Source: Sciurus carolinensis (Eukaryota; Chordata; Mammalia; Rodentia; Sciuridae). Taken from it: DNA of 64,000 bases. The stretch spans positions 40,808,741-40,872,740 of the forward strand of contig NC_062213.1 of the NCBI RefSeq assembly GCF_902686445.1, given 5' to 3'. Position 1 is the first letter of the stretch, and each line of letters begins with the position of its first letter. The notes beneath the pieces were generated by a model. The model saw nothing but the letters and a program-made list of their open reading frames with translations, was not told the origin of the DNA and made no database searches. Below are positions 10,801 through 21,842 of this stretch, piece by piece. Made by a program: the position numbers and the translations under genes.

Positions 10801-11754
10801 TTTTCTAGAAATGGAATTGCTCTTTTGTGCTTAATTCTTAAAAAGTCAGGAGCTATTGTTAGTTTAGGCGAAAGTGCTAGTGACAGTGCATCCTTTCATA
10901 GGGTCACTGAAAGAAGAAAATTTAAAAAATCATTAACATTATTGATGACATGAAGACGGTATGCACATATGATAAAATTAAAAATCATATCAGAATGTTT
11001 AATGAAAAATGGATCTTGATTCAATCTCTATCTTTCAATTCTGCTGACCCAGAGATGTCACCATAAGTAGTTATTTATATCCTGGAAATTGGAGGACTTC
11101 TTAACTCAAGCATGTTTGTAACATGAGAGAATTTGCTACAGAATTTAAAAAGGGAAAGTTCTTTGAGAACATCACAATTCAAAATTAAGAGGCCTCAAGA
11201 GAGAAATGAGCATTGTATTTGAAGAAAGAGCAAGCAACCACCCAATTTGTTTCCTTTTCTTTAGGACCTCATGTTGCCAAAGGTAGAGGGTAATGATTCC
11301 CTGTCAGTTTTTTTTCTTTTTAAGTTATGCTAAGAACAGCATTTGTTTGATCTGAGGGAGCTTAGAAGCACAATCCTAGTATTAACAGAGGATGTGAAGA
11401 CACCTTGGCTATCCTTGATGGAGCCTTGGAGGAAGGTCTCCATGACCCTGACCTTACAGGTGACAGAAGAGATGAGTCTAGATCCAGGGTATGGGAATGA
11501 GGAAGAGGGAGGGTGGCCACGAGGGAGGAGACTTTCTCAATATGGACCCCATGGAGCCCAAAATGTGACTTAATGGGAGAAGTCAAGCTGTGTGTTTTTC
11601 CATCCTCTCACCTCTTATGTGTGTACATTATTGATTCTTGTCAGTTTAGGGAAGCACTCAGAGAAGAGAACCAGTTCTCACAGTCTTTCCCAGAACCCAT
11701 GGTTATGGATGTGCCACAGTTAACCCATTCACTAGTTTCGGGTTTTTGTGTTTG
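10801..11754. other. Unassigned sequence
   Basis: No gene or repeat identified. ORFs of 74-82 codons at 11343-11761 overlap on both strands and show no recognisable protein features. Confidence 0.35.
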
Positions 11755-11892
11755 TTCCTAGGTTAGAGCAATTGCAATAAAACCATCATAAACATTTGCA
11801 AGTAGGTTCTTGTGTGAACATACATTTTAATTTCTCTTGAGTAAATACCTAAAAGTGGGATCCTTGGATCATATGGTTAAGTGAGTATTTAT
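11755..11892 (-). mobile_element. Old L1 fragment (left part of the L1-A host)
   Basis: The stretch with 'gagtaaatacctaaaagtgg' and 'gatccttggatcatatggt' is the L1 ORF2 C-terminal region on the minus strand. It resumes at 18521 after the L1-A insertion. Confidence 0.75.
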
Positions 11893-11904
11893 AAGAAATT
11901 TCCA
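11893..11904. repeat. Target-site duplication, left copy (L1-A)
   Basis: 'aagaaatttcca' is repeated at 18509-18520 (the leading A's of the right copy merge with the A-tail). Confidence 0.85.
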
Positions 11905-13325
11905 GAGCAGCCGCAGGGGCTCCGGGCGGCTGCCTGGGGAGGAGCTGCGTGGCAAGCTGTTTGGACCCAGAACGACCGCTTCTGAACACCGGGGGGGTTG
12001 CCCGGAGGAAGAGGAGGAGCGCGGCGGGTCGCTTGGTCTAGGAGTGACTGAATCAGAGCCACGGGCGGTTGCCAGAGGAGGAGTTGCGTGGTGAACTGTT
12101 TGAACCCAGAGCGAGCGCTCCTGAGTGCCGGGAGGTTGCCCGGAGGAGGAGGAGGAGCGCGGCGGGTTGCTTGACCTGGGAGTGACTGCATCAGAGCCGC
12201 GGGCGGTTGCCGGAGGAGGAGCTGCGTGACGAGCTGTTTGAACTCGGAGCAGCTGCTCCAGAACACTGGTGGCCTGCCTGGAGGAGGAGAGCGGTGGGAT
12301 GCTTGGTCTGGGAGTGACTGCATCAGAACCACAGGTGGTTGCCAGAGGAGGAGGCGAGTGGTGAGTTGATTGGACTAAAAGCGACCGCTCCTGAACACCG
12401 GTGGCCTGCCTGGAGGAGGAGCGTGGTGAGTCACTTGGTCTCGGAGCCACCGCTCCTGAACACCCGGGGGGCTACCCCAAGGAGGAGGAGGAGGAACAGG
12501 GCGGGTAACTTGGACTTGGAGTGACTGCCTAGGGCTACGGGTGGTTGGCGGGAGGAGGAGACCCGAAGTGAGTTGTTTGAACTCCTAGTGACTGCATCGG
12601 AAACCGGGCCGCTGTCCGGAGGAGGAGGTGTGTGGCGGGTCTCTGGGTCTCGGAGCTATTGTACGGGGCTCCAGGTGGTGGCTCAGGGGAGGGGCTGCAT
12701 AGCCAGGCGATTGGTGCAGAGCAGGGTCCCAGGAGCTAGGTGGCTTCTTGCTGGAAGAGCCGCACAGAGACACGCCTAGGGGCGGAGCGAAGTTTCCAGG
12801 GCTGCGGGCAGATTCTCTGGGAGAGGCAGCCTAAGGATACTCGCCTGCAAAGGGTGAGGCTCCCAGGCCCAGGACGTAGGTCCAGGCCCCTGGGATCATT
12901 GCAGAGGAAGACAGCCCAGCCCAGGTGGTAGTTGTAGATTGAGGGGAACCTCTAGGAGGGCAACTGACCAGCGAGACGTCCCCACTGAGTGAGTCTTCCC
13001 GGCCGGGGGAGGTTTTCCCACAGGGACGGTAAAACCAGAGACATAGGCACAAACAGGCCTTGCCTCAGCCCGCAGCCTAGTTCCCCATTGGATGACCATT
13101 GGTCAACAAGTGGAGGCACCTCTGCCCACTAGCAGGGAATATACGCCACCTGAGGGTTACCACCCCTAGAGAGGCAGCTTCTTCGTGGAGCTCTGCATTA
13201 TCAACCTCCTCCAAGACTTCAGGCTACTGAAGGATAAGAGGGGATATACTAGCAATCTTCAGGGACATTATAAGTTGATAGAGGAAATCTGCAATATCTT
13301 AATGACCCACTGATCCCTGAACAAT
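11905..13325 (+). promoter_or_regulatory. L1-A 5' UTR (internal promoter region) with tandem monomers
   Basis: CpG- and G-rich, unlike the AT-rich surroundings. About 11905-12640 consists of degenerate head-to-tail units. The motif 'ggag(c/t)tgcgtg' recurs at 11941, 12080 and 12218 (spacing 139 and 138 bp), with a weaker copy at 12350 and further partial units to about 12600. Each unit carries a version of 'gagtgactgcatcagagccg' and a 'gaggaggaggag' run. A non-repeated part (12640-13325) leads to ORF1. Monomer-type 5' UTRs act as RNA polymerase II promoters in other rodent L1s; activity here is an inference. Confidence 0.8.
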
Positions 13326-14339
13326 ATGAGAAAACAAGGGAAGAAAATGCCCCAAACAAATCTAGATGTTACATCAATAAAATCCAACGACAGCATGGCA
13401 GAAGAAATGACAGAAAGGGAGTTCAGAATGTACATAATTAAAATGATTAGGGAAGCAAACGATGAGATGAAAGAGCAAATGCAGGCATTGAACGATCGCA
13501 CCAATCGACAGTTAACAGAGCAAATTCAGGAAGCAAAAGATCATTTCAATAAAGAGTTAGAGATATTGAAAAAAAACCAAACAGAAATCCTTGAAATGAA
13601 GGAAACAATAAACCAAATTAAGAACTCCATAGAAAGCATAACCAATAGGATAGAACACCTGGAAGACAGAACTTCAGATATTGAAGACAAAATATTTAAC
13701 CTCGAAAACAAAGTTGAACAAACAGAGAAGATGGTGAGAAATCATGAACAGAATCTCCAAGAACTATGGGATATCATGAAAAGGCCAAATTTGAGAATTA
13801 TTGGGATTGAGGAAGGCTTAGAGAAACAAACCAAAGGAATGAACAATCTATTTGAAGAAATAATATCAGAAAATTTCCCAAATCTGAAGAATGAAATGGA
13901 AAATCAAGTCCAAGAGGCTTATAGGACTCCAAATACACAAAATTACAACAGACCCACACCAAGGCACATTATAATGAAAATACCTAACATACAAAATAAA
14001 GACAGAATTTTAAAGGCTGTGAGAGAAAAGAACCAAATTACATTCAGGGGGAAGCCAATACGGATATCAGCAGATTTTTCAATCCAGACCCTAAAAGCTA
14101 GAAGGGCCTGGAACAACATTTTTCAAGCTCTGAAAGAAAATGGATGCCAACCAAGAATCTTATACCCAGCAAAACTTACCTTCAAATTTGACAATGAAAT
14201 AAGATCATTCCATGATAAACAAAAGCTAAAAGAATTTACAAAAAGAAAGCCAGCATTACAGAACATTCTCAGCAAAATATTTCATGAGGAAGAGATAAAA
14301 AACAAAGAAGCAAATCAGCAAAGGGAGGAATTATCCTAA
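13326..14339 (+). CDS. L1-A ORF1p (RNA-binding trimeric chaperone), intact
   Basis: 337 aa, the usual length for L1 ORF1p. It coats L1 RNA in cis as a homotrimer and is needed for the ribonucleoprotein that carries out target-primed reverse transcription. Residues about 35-150 form a heptad-rich coiled coil (segments such as IKNSIESITNRIEHLEDR); about 153-245 is the RRM, starting RPNLRIIGIEEG; about 246-315 is the C-terminal domain with the conserved stretch around TLKARRAWNNIFQALKE. The first ATG gives MRKQGKK before MPQTNLD; a second ATG at 13347 is where L1-B begins, so either could be used. No stop or frameshift. It lies 58 bp upstream of ORF2, as in a bicistronic L1 mRNA. Confidence 0.95.
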   Translation: MRKQGKKMPQTNLDVTSIKSNDSMAEEMTEREFRMYIIKMIREANDEMKEQMQALNDRTNRQLTEQIQEAKDHFNKELEILKKNQTEILEMKETINQIKNSIESITNRIEHLEDRTSDIEDKIFNLENKVEQTEKMVRNHEQNLQELWDIMKRPNLRIIGIEEGLEKQTKGMNNLFEEIISENFPNLKNEMENQVQEAYRTPNTQNYNRPTPRHIIMKIPNIQNKDRILKAVREKNQITFRGKPIRISADFSIQTLKARRAWNNIFQALKENGCQPRILYPAKLTFKFDNEIRSFHDKQKLKEFTKRKPALQNILSKIFHEEEIKNKEANQQREELS

Positions 14340-14397
14340 AGGAACTGTCAAATAAAGGAGGAACCAAGATGTGTCAAAAATTTTAAATATGAACCAA

Positions 14398-17300
14398 ATG
14401 ACTGGGAATACAAATCATATCTCAATAATAACCCTGAATGTTAATGGCCTGAATTCATCAATCAAAAGACATAGACTGGCAGATTGGATTAAAAAGAAAG
14501 ATCCAACAATATGTTGCCTGCAAGAGACTCACCTCATAGAAAGAGATACCCATAGACTAAAGGTGAAAGGATGGGGAAAAACATACCATGCACATGGGCT
14601 CAGCAAAAAAGCTGGAGTATCCATCCTCATTTCAGATAATGTGGGCTTCAAGCCAATGTTAGTCAGAAGGGATAAAGAAGGACATTTCATACTGCTTAAG
14701 GGAAGCATAAATCAGCAAGACATAACAATCATAAACATCTATGCCCCAAACAGTGGCTCATCCATGTATGTTAAACAAATCCTTCTCAATTTTAGAAACC
14801 AAATAGACCATAACACAATAATACTAGGTGATTTTAACACGCCTCTTTCACCACTGGACAGATCTTCCAAACAAAAATTGAACAAAGAAACCATAGATCT
14901 CAATAACACAATCAATAATTTAGACTTAACAGACATTTATAGAATATACCATCCAATCAAGAGCGAATACACTTTCTTCTCAGCAGCACATGGATCCTTC
15001 TCTAAAATAGACCATATATTATGCCACAAAGCTAATGTCAGCAAATACAAGAAGATAGAGACACTACCTTGTATTCTATCAGATCATAATGGATTGAAGG
15101 TAGAAATAAATGAAAGAGTAAAAAAGAGAAACTACTCCAACACCTGGAGATTAAACAATATGCTATTATATGATGAATGGATAACAGAAGATATTAGGAA
15201 GGAAATTAAAAAATTCTTAGAGGTAAACAAGAACAAAGAAACATCATATCAAAATCTGTGGGACACTATGAAAGCAGTACTTAGAGGAAGATTTATTTCA
15301 TGGAGCGCATTTAATAAAAGAAGTAAAACTCAAAAAATAAATGACCTAACACTACAGCTCAAAGCCCTAGAAAAAGAAGAACAGACCAACACCAAAAGTG
15401 GTAGAAGACAGGAAATAGTTAAACTCAGAGCTGAAATCAACGAAATTGAAACGAAAGAAACAATACAAAAAATTGACAAAATAAATAGTTGGTTCTTCGA
15501 AAAAATAAACAAAATTGATAAACCTTTAGCCACACTAACAAAGAGAAGACGAGAGAAAACCCAAATCACTAAAATTCGGAATGAACAAGGAAATATCACA
15601 AGAGACACGTGTGAAATACAAAACATAATTAGAAGCTATTTTGAAAATCTATACTCCAACAAAATAGAAAATTTCGAAGACATCAACAGGTTTCTAGAGA
15701 CATATGAATTGCCTAAACTGAACGAGGAGGACATACACAATTTAAATAGACCAATTTCAAGTAATGAAATAGAAGAAGTCATCAAAAGCCTTCCAACAAA
15801 GAAAAGTCCAGGACCAGATGGGTTCTCAGCCGAGTTCTACAAAACCTTTAAAGAAGAGCTCATTCCAATACTTCTCAAAGTATTCCATAAAATAGAAGAG
15901 GAGGGAACTCTCCCAAACTCATTCTATGAAGCCAATATTACCCTGATTCCTAAACCAGACAGAGACACATCGAAGAAAGAAAATTTCAGACCAATATCCT
16001 TAATGAACATCGACGCAAAAATTCTCAACAAAATTTTAGCAAATCGCATACAAAAACATATTAAAAAGATAGTGCACCATGATCAAGTGGGTTTCATCCC
16101 AGGGATGCAAGGTTGGTTCAACATCAGGAAATCAATAAATGTCATTCACCATATCAATAGACTTAAAGTCAAGAGTCACATAATTATTTCGATAGATGCA
16201 GAAAAAGCATTTGATAAAATACAGCACCCCTTCATGCTCAAAACACTAGAAAAAATAGGGATAGTGGGAACATTCCTTAACATTGTAAAGGCCATCTACG
16301 CTAAGCCCATGGCTAATATCATTCTAAATGGTGAAAAACTGAAAGCATTCCCTCTAAAAACTGGAACATGGCAGGGATGCCCTCTTTCACCACTTCTATT
16401 CAATATCGTCCTTGAAACTCTAGCCAGAGCAATTAGACAGACCAAAGAAATTAAAGGGATACGAATAGGAAAAGAAGAACTCAAACTATCCCTATTTGCT
16501 GATGATATGATGGTATACTTAGAGGAACCAGGAAATTCCACCAGAAAACTTTTAGATCTCATAAGTGAATTCAGTAAAGTAGCAGGATATAAGATCAATG
16601 CACATAAATCTAAGGCATTTTAATACATAAGCGATGAATCTTCAGAAAGAGAAATTAGGAAAACTACCCCATTCACAATAGCTTCGAAAAAAATAAAGTA
16701 TTTGGGAATCAATCTCACAAAAGAGGTGAAAGACCTCTACAATGAGAACTACAGAACACTAAAGAAAGAAATTCAAGAAAACCTTAGAAGATGGAAAGAT
16801 CTCCCATGTTCTTGGATAGGAAGAATTAATATTGTCAAAATGGCCATACTACCAAAAGTGCTATACAGATTCAATGCAATTCCAATTAAAATCCCAATGA
16901 TGTACCTTACAGAAATAGAGCAAGCAATTATGAAATTCATCTGGAAGAATAAAAAACCCAGAATAGCTAAAGCAATCCTTGGCAGAAAGAGTGAAGCAGG
17001 GGGTATCGCAATACCAGATCTTCAACTCTACTACAAAGCAATAGTAACAAAAACGGCATGGTATTGGTACCAAAATAGAAAGGTGGATCAATGGTACAGA
17101 ATAGAGGACACGGACACAAACCCAAATAAATACAATTTTCTCATACTAGACAAAGGGGCCAAAAACATGCAATGGAGAAAAGATAGCCTCTTCAACAAAT
17201 GGTGCTGGGAGAATTGGAAATCCATATGCAACAGAATGAAACTAAACCCATATCTCTCACCATGCACGAAACTAAACTCAAAATGGATTAAGGATCTCGG

Positions 17301-18222
17301 AATCAGACCAGAGACCTTGCATCTTATAGAAGAAAAAGTAGGTCCAAATCTTCAACATGTTGGCTTAGGACCAGACTTCCTCAACAGGACTCCCATAGCA
17401 CAAGAAATAAAAGCAAGAATTAATAACTGGGATAGATTCAAACTAAAAAGCTTTCTCTCAGCAAAGGAAACTATCAGCAATGCAAAGAAAAAGCCTACAG
17501 AGTGGGAGAAAATCTTTGCCAATCATACTTCAGATAGAGCGCTAATCTCCAGAATCTATAAAGAACTCAAAAAACTCTACACCAAGAATGTAAATAATCC
17601 AATTGACAAATGGGCTAAAGAAATGAATAGACACTTCACAGAAGAAGATATACAAGCAATCAATAAACATATGGAAAAATGTTCAACATCTCTAGTAATA
17701 AGAGAAATGCAAATCAAGACCACCCTAAGATTCCATCTCACCCCAATTAGAATGGCGATTATCAAGAATACAAGCAACAACAGGTTTTGGCGAGGATGTG
17801 GGGAGAAAGGTACACTCTTACATTGCTGGTGGGGCTGCAAATTAGTGCAGCCCCTCTGGAAAGCAGTGTGGAGACTCCTTAGAAAACTTGGAATGGAACC
17901 ACCATTTGACCCAGCTATCCCACTCCTTGGCCTATACCCAAAGGACTTAAAATCAGCATATTACAGAGATACAGCCACATCAATGTTCATAGCTGCTCAG
18001 TTCACAATAGCCAGATTGTGGAACCAACCTAGATGTCCTTCAATTGATGAATGGATAAAGAAACTGTGGTATATATATACAATGGAATATTACTCAGCCA
18101 TAAAGAATGATAAAATTATGGCATTTGCAGGCAAATGGATGAAACTGGAGAATATCATGCTAAGTGAGATAAGCCAATCTCAAAAAACCAAAGGAAGAAT
18201 GATATCGCTAATAAGTGGATGA
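14398..18222 (+). pseudogene. L1-A ORF2 (endonuclease/reverse transcriptase) with one stop
   Basis: 1,274 codons from ATG 14398, collinear with human ORF2p. The ORF can be opened from a GTG at 14371, but MTGNTNH at 14398 matches the family start. The APE-like endonuclease residues fall at human numbering: Asn14, Glu43, Asp145, Asn147, Asp205, Ser228 and His230. The reverse-transcriptase active site FADD is at 700-703. The frame is broken only by TAA at codon 742 (16621-16623), where L1-B has a Leu codon, so translation would stop in the RT thumb region. In the C-terminal CX3CX7HX4C motif the first position, codon 1130 (17785-17787), is Phe instead of Cys. The product of this copy as written would be a truncated 741-aa EN-RT protein. 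Confidence 0.93.
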
Positions 18223-18480
18223 TGACACATAATGGGGGGTGGGAAGGGTTAGTGTTGGGGTTGGAGTTGGGTTTAGGGAGGGGGGCAGGAATGGAGGAAG
18301 GAAGGACTGTATAGATGGAGGGGAAGGGTGGGAGGGGAGGGGGGGAAGGGAAAAAATGGCAGAATGAATCAAACAACATTACCCTATGTAAATTTATGAT
18401 TACACAAATGGTATGCCTTTACGCCATGTACAGACAGAGAAACAACATGTATCCCATTTGTTTACAATAAAAAAAAAAAA
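18223..18480 (+). terminator. L1-A 3' UTR with G-rich tract and poly(A) signal
   Basis: Begins with a G-rich polypurine stretch (18232-18350) containing many runs of three or more G's and TTAGGG-like spacing, then a conserved end of the type 'acaacatgtatcccatttg' and AATAAA at 18466-18471 followed by A's to 18480. G-rich 3' UTR tracts are a shared feature of mammalian L1s. Confidence 0.85.
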
Positions 18481-18508
18481 ACTCAGGTTTTCACAGAAAA
18501 AAAAAAAA

Positions 18509-18520
18509 AAGAAATTTCCA
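18509..18520. repeat. Target-site duplication, right copy (L1-A)
   Basis: Second copy of 'aagaaatttcca' (see 11893-11904). Confidence 0.85.
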
Positions 18521-18750
18521 ACTGTTATCTGAAATGACTGCCATTTTGTATTCCTACTCACCATGTATGAGAGATGCAGTTGTCCCACATCCTCATCAGT
18601 ATTTGGTATTGTTATTTTTGCTGTTTTCATTTTACCTATTATAATAGGTGTGAAATGGTATCTCATTATGGCTTTAATTTGCATCTCTTTAGTAACTAAT
18701 GCTGTTGAACATCGTTTTTCATGTGTTTTTTTTAAAACTTTTCCTTTTCT
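18521..18750 (-). mobile_element. Old L1 ORF2 fragment (right part of the L1-A host)
   Basis: On the minus strand this is the diverged L1 ORF2 C-terminal region ('gaaatggtatctcattatgg', 'taatttgcatctctttagta'). It continues from 11755-11892. Confidence 0.75.
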
Positions 18751-18753
18751 TTT

Positions 18754-18884
18754 TTTAACAATTTTTTTTAGTCATTGATGGACCTTTATTTTATTCATTT
18801 ATTTATATGTGGTGCTAAGAATCAAACCCAGTGCATCACGCATGCTAGGCAAGTGCTCTACCCCTGAGCCACAACCCCAGCCCA
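18754..18884 (-). mobile_element. ID-type SINE with sciurid tail
   Basis: Reads on the minus strand from 'gggctggggttgtggctcag' (A box) through the B box 'gggtttgattctt' to a tail with 'atataaataaatgaataaaa' and an A-rich end. Same tail class as 2406 and 23441. I did not define its TSD. Confidence 0.8.
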
Positions 18885-21575
18885 TCATGTATTTGTTTGA
18901 CACATCTTTTGTGTCACATGTTTTAAACATATTTTTTAGTGAATTTTTTTTCATAAAATCTTTTTTTGAACTAATTTTGGAGTTACAGAAACACTGCAAA
19001 ACCACAAGTTCCCACAAACCCCTCACTTTAATGGAAATCTAATATTAATATATCTTACATAACCACAGTACAACGATCAAAACCAGAAAATTAACATTGG
19101 CACAATATTATTAACTAAACTACAGATCCTATTAGAATTATGCTAGCCTTGTGAAGTCCATTTTTCTGTTCCTGGATCCTGGTTAGAATCCCACTTGGCA
19201 TTTAGTTTTTATTTTTCCATCTCCTCTAAACCGTGACAATTTTCTAGTCTGCTCTTGTATTTTATGATTTTGACTCTTTTTGACGAGCACTGGTCAATTA
19301 ATTTGTAGGAAATCCCTCAGTTTTGTTTGTCTGATGTTTTCTCACTATTAGAATGAAGTTACATTTTTTTTTGTCAAGAGTAACAAAAAAGATTTTGTGG
19401 CTTCAGTGCATCATATTAAAGGGTTCACCATGTTGATAAGTTTTACTACTGGTGATGTTAACCTTGACCACTTGTTCAAGATGTGACTGATGAATTTTCT
19501 CACTGTGAAGCTTTCTTTCCTTTTGTAATTAACACTTGGATAGTCTGAGACTATGAAAATATCCGCTTTTCCAGTAGATTTTCTCCCAGTGATTTCAACA
19601 TTCATAAAAGGATCTTATCTGTAACAGATCTTCCTGTGGTGTTTATTCAATAATAATTTTCTGTTGCTTTCTTCTCTTTTACATTTACTACCCTAATTCT
19701 GTAAGGAAAAGATATCTGTCCCTATTAGCTTATATATTTGATTATTTATTTTTATTAATATGAACTCATGGATGTTTATTTTATTTTATGGATCAAAATA
19801 CAATGTTTAAGTTATATATTTTGTTGCTTAAATTTTTCCAGTTTTAGCTGTTAGGAACTTTCAGGTTAGCACTTGTTCTTTGACAAGCTCTCATTCTTTT
19901 TTGAGTATTTCCATTTTTCTGCCATCACAATATTTTAACTTCTATTTTTCCTGCCTTAGCACGTATTTCTCCAAGGAACCCTGATTCCTTTCATTGGAGA
20001 AGGGTGATTATAAATAAAAACATCTGGGCAACTAGGGGTATTAATTTCTTCTTGGGGTGTCATTGCTTCTAGATCCTCCTAGCAGACAGAATCATTAAAT
20101 ATACACATATGTACTAACCCACACATATCCACACATTTATATTTTTGTGTATATCTGTCTATATAAATATTAAAAGCAATGAGTTTCTCCTAATACCTCT
20201 AATTCCAATCCAACACCAGGGATTCATTTTAATTTCTCTAGCAGTGAGAAATCTAACTTTCTGGAACATATTTAGCTCTTTGTTCAATTGTAGCACACAC
20301 TTAAAGTGGTTCAGAATAGCAAACAAATATTTTCGTGAATAATGTACTTTATAACTCTATTATAACACTTTTGTACTATTTTTCGCTTGTAAAAAGGTAT
20401 CCAATCAAGATAAGGTTTCCAAAGTTAATTTTTTCCTTCTCCATCTCTTTCAGTGTGACTGTAATTTGCTTGTGAGGTTTATTTATCACTTTTCTTGTGT
20501 TCTATTTTAGTTTCTTCACATCCTAGTTAGGTTTAATTATTTGATTGTTTTTTGAGGATATGTGAAGAGTATGCAAAACTTTGCTAGAATTTTAAGAGTG
20601 AGAGCTATGAAAAAACACACACTTAATTATCTCTTCAGTCTCATCCCTGCTACTCTTTCCCATCTCTTTCCCCCTTCCTTTCCTATCACCCCCACTAGTA
20701 TTTTTACTTTCTGTTGTATTCTTACTGTATTCTTTTCACAAAATGAGCAGAAAAGTGTGCATTTTAAAATATCTCCTTTTAACTTACATTTAGAGTGGCA
20801 TAACAGAGTCTTCTCTTAGTGAGTTGAGTGTTCTTTATATAACCAGAATACCACTCTTTATCAGATAGACGTTTTGCAAATAATTTATTCCTGTTCTTTA
20901 TTTTAAAGTTTTTCTTAATGGTATCTTCTAAAGCTTCAAGTAGAAATTTTGTTTTGATGAAGTTCAGTTTATCTACTTTTTCTTTTATACTTTGAGAAAT
21001 CGTTGCCTTGCTCAATTTCACAAAAATTTTCTCCTATACTTCCTTCTAGAAGTTTTATAATTGAAGCTTTACCTTTAGGTTTTTGATTTATTCTGTTAAT
21101 TTTTGTATGCAATACAATGTATGGGCTAAAATTCATGTTTATAGGAATGTTCGGAGTTCCAGTACCATTTGTTAAAATGATTTTCCTTTCTCCGTTGAAT
21201 TACCCTTGCACATTTGTCAAAAATAACTAGACCATTTATGTACATGTCTGTTTCTGGACTCTATTCTGTCCTGTTGATCTACATGCTCATCCTTTCATAA
21301 ATGCCACACTAGCCTGATTCAAGTCTCAAAACCTGGAGATTAGAGTCCTTCAACTTTATTCTTTTTCAAAATTGTTTGGCTACTCTAGGTTTTTTGCATT
21401 TTCATATAAATTTTAGAATGAGTTTGTTAATTCTTATAAAAAATCCATCTGGAATTTTGGTTGTAATTGCATCAAATGTATAGATCAGCTTGAGAGAACT
21501 GATATCTTAAAAAATCTTCTGATCTACAAGCACAGTATATTTCTCCATTTATTTAGGTCTTTGACTTCATTCTTT
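18885..21575 (-). mobile_element. Old L1 (L1M-type) 3' UTR and ORF2 remnants
   Basis: A diverged minus-strand L1. About 18920-19340 and 19735-20350 resemble 3' UTR text of old mammalian L1s ('catcttacataaccacagta'-like, 'atgaactcatggatgtttat'). About 20830-21575 is ORF2-like ('ccatttgttaaaatgatttt', 'tcctgttgatctacatgctc', 'tggttgtaattgcatcaaat'). No open frame of useful length remains. The right end is cut by the L1-C insertion and resumes at 24970. Exact family boundaries inside the block are uncertain. Confidence 0.65.
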
Positions 21576-21591
21576 AATGTTTTATACTCTT
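21576..21591. repeat. Target-site duplication, left copy (L1-C)
   Basis: 'aatgttttatactctt', repeated with one mismatch at 24954-24969. Confidence 0.85.
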
Positions 21592-21842
21592 AAAAATTTT
21601 TATTTTTACAGACTGCATTTTGATTCATTATACACAAATGGGGTATAACTTTTCATTTCTATGATTGTACACAATGTAGATTCACACCATTCATGTAATC
21701 ATACATATACATGGGGTAATACTGTCTGTCTCAGTCTATGACCTTTCCTTCCTCCACCCGCTTCTGCCCCATTTTCCTAGACACCATCTAAAGTTCCTTC
21801 ATTCTTTTCTTGCTCCCTACCCCCATTGCGTATCATCATCTG

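Larger units (their letters stand above)
11905..18508 (+). mobile_element. LINE-1 copy L1-A, near full length
   Basis: An autonomous non-LTR retrotransposon of 6.6 kb bounded by 12-bp TSDs. Order: GC-rich repeated 5' UTR (11905-13325), ORF1 (13326-14339), 58-bp spacer, ORF2 (14398-18222), G-rich 3' UTR with poly(A) signal AATAAA at 18466-18471, then two A-runs separated by 16 nt. Both ORFs are collinear with the human L1 reading plan. Defects seen are one stop in ORF2 and loss of the first cysteine of its C-terminal motif. Compared with L1-B it lacks roughly the first 280 bp of 5' UTR and starts inside the monomer array. Low divergence and readable TSDs suggest a fairly recent insertion into an older L1. 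Confidence 0.95.

Noticed and set aside
11905..12640. CRISPR-like or satellite array
   Set aside because: The repeats are degenerate, about 138 bp long, without unique spacers, and sit in the promoter region of an L1 in a mammalian genome.
12339..12931. Plus- and minus-strand ORFs in the L1-A 5' UTR
   Set aside because: GC-rich repeats with few stop codons give long frames by chance; apart from the ORF0-like question already listed, there is no sign of conserved coding.
13268..18379. Antisense ORFs inside L1-A (13268-13504, 15330-15626, 16296-16598, 17577-17840 and similar)
   Set aside because: They are shadows of ORF1 and ORF2; the same shadows reappear in L1-B because the sense strand is conserved.
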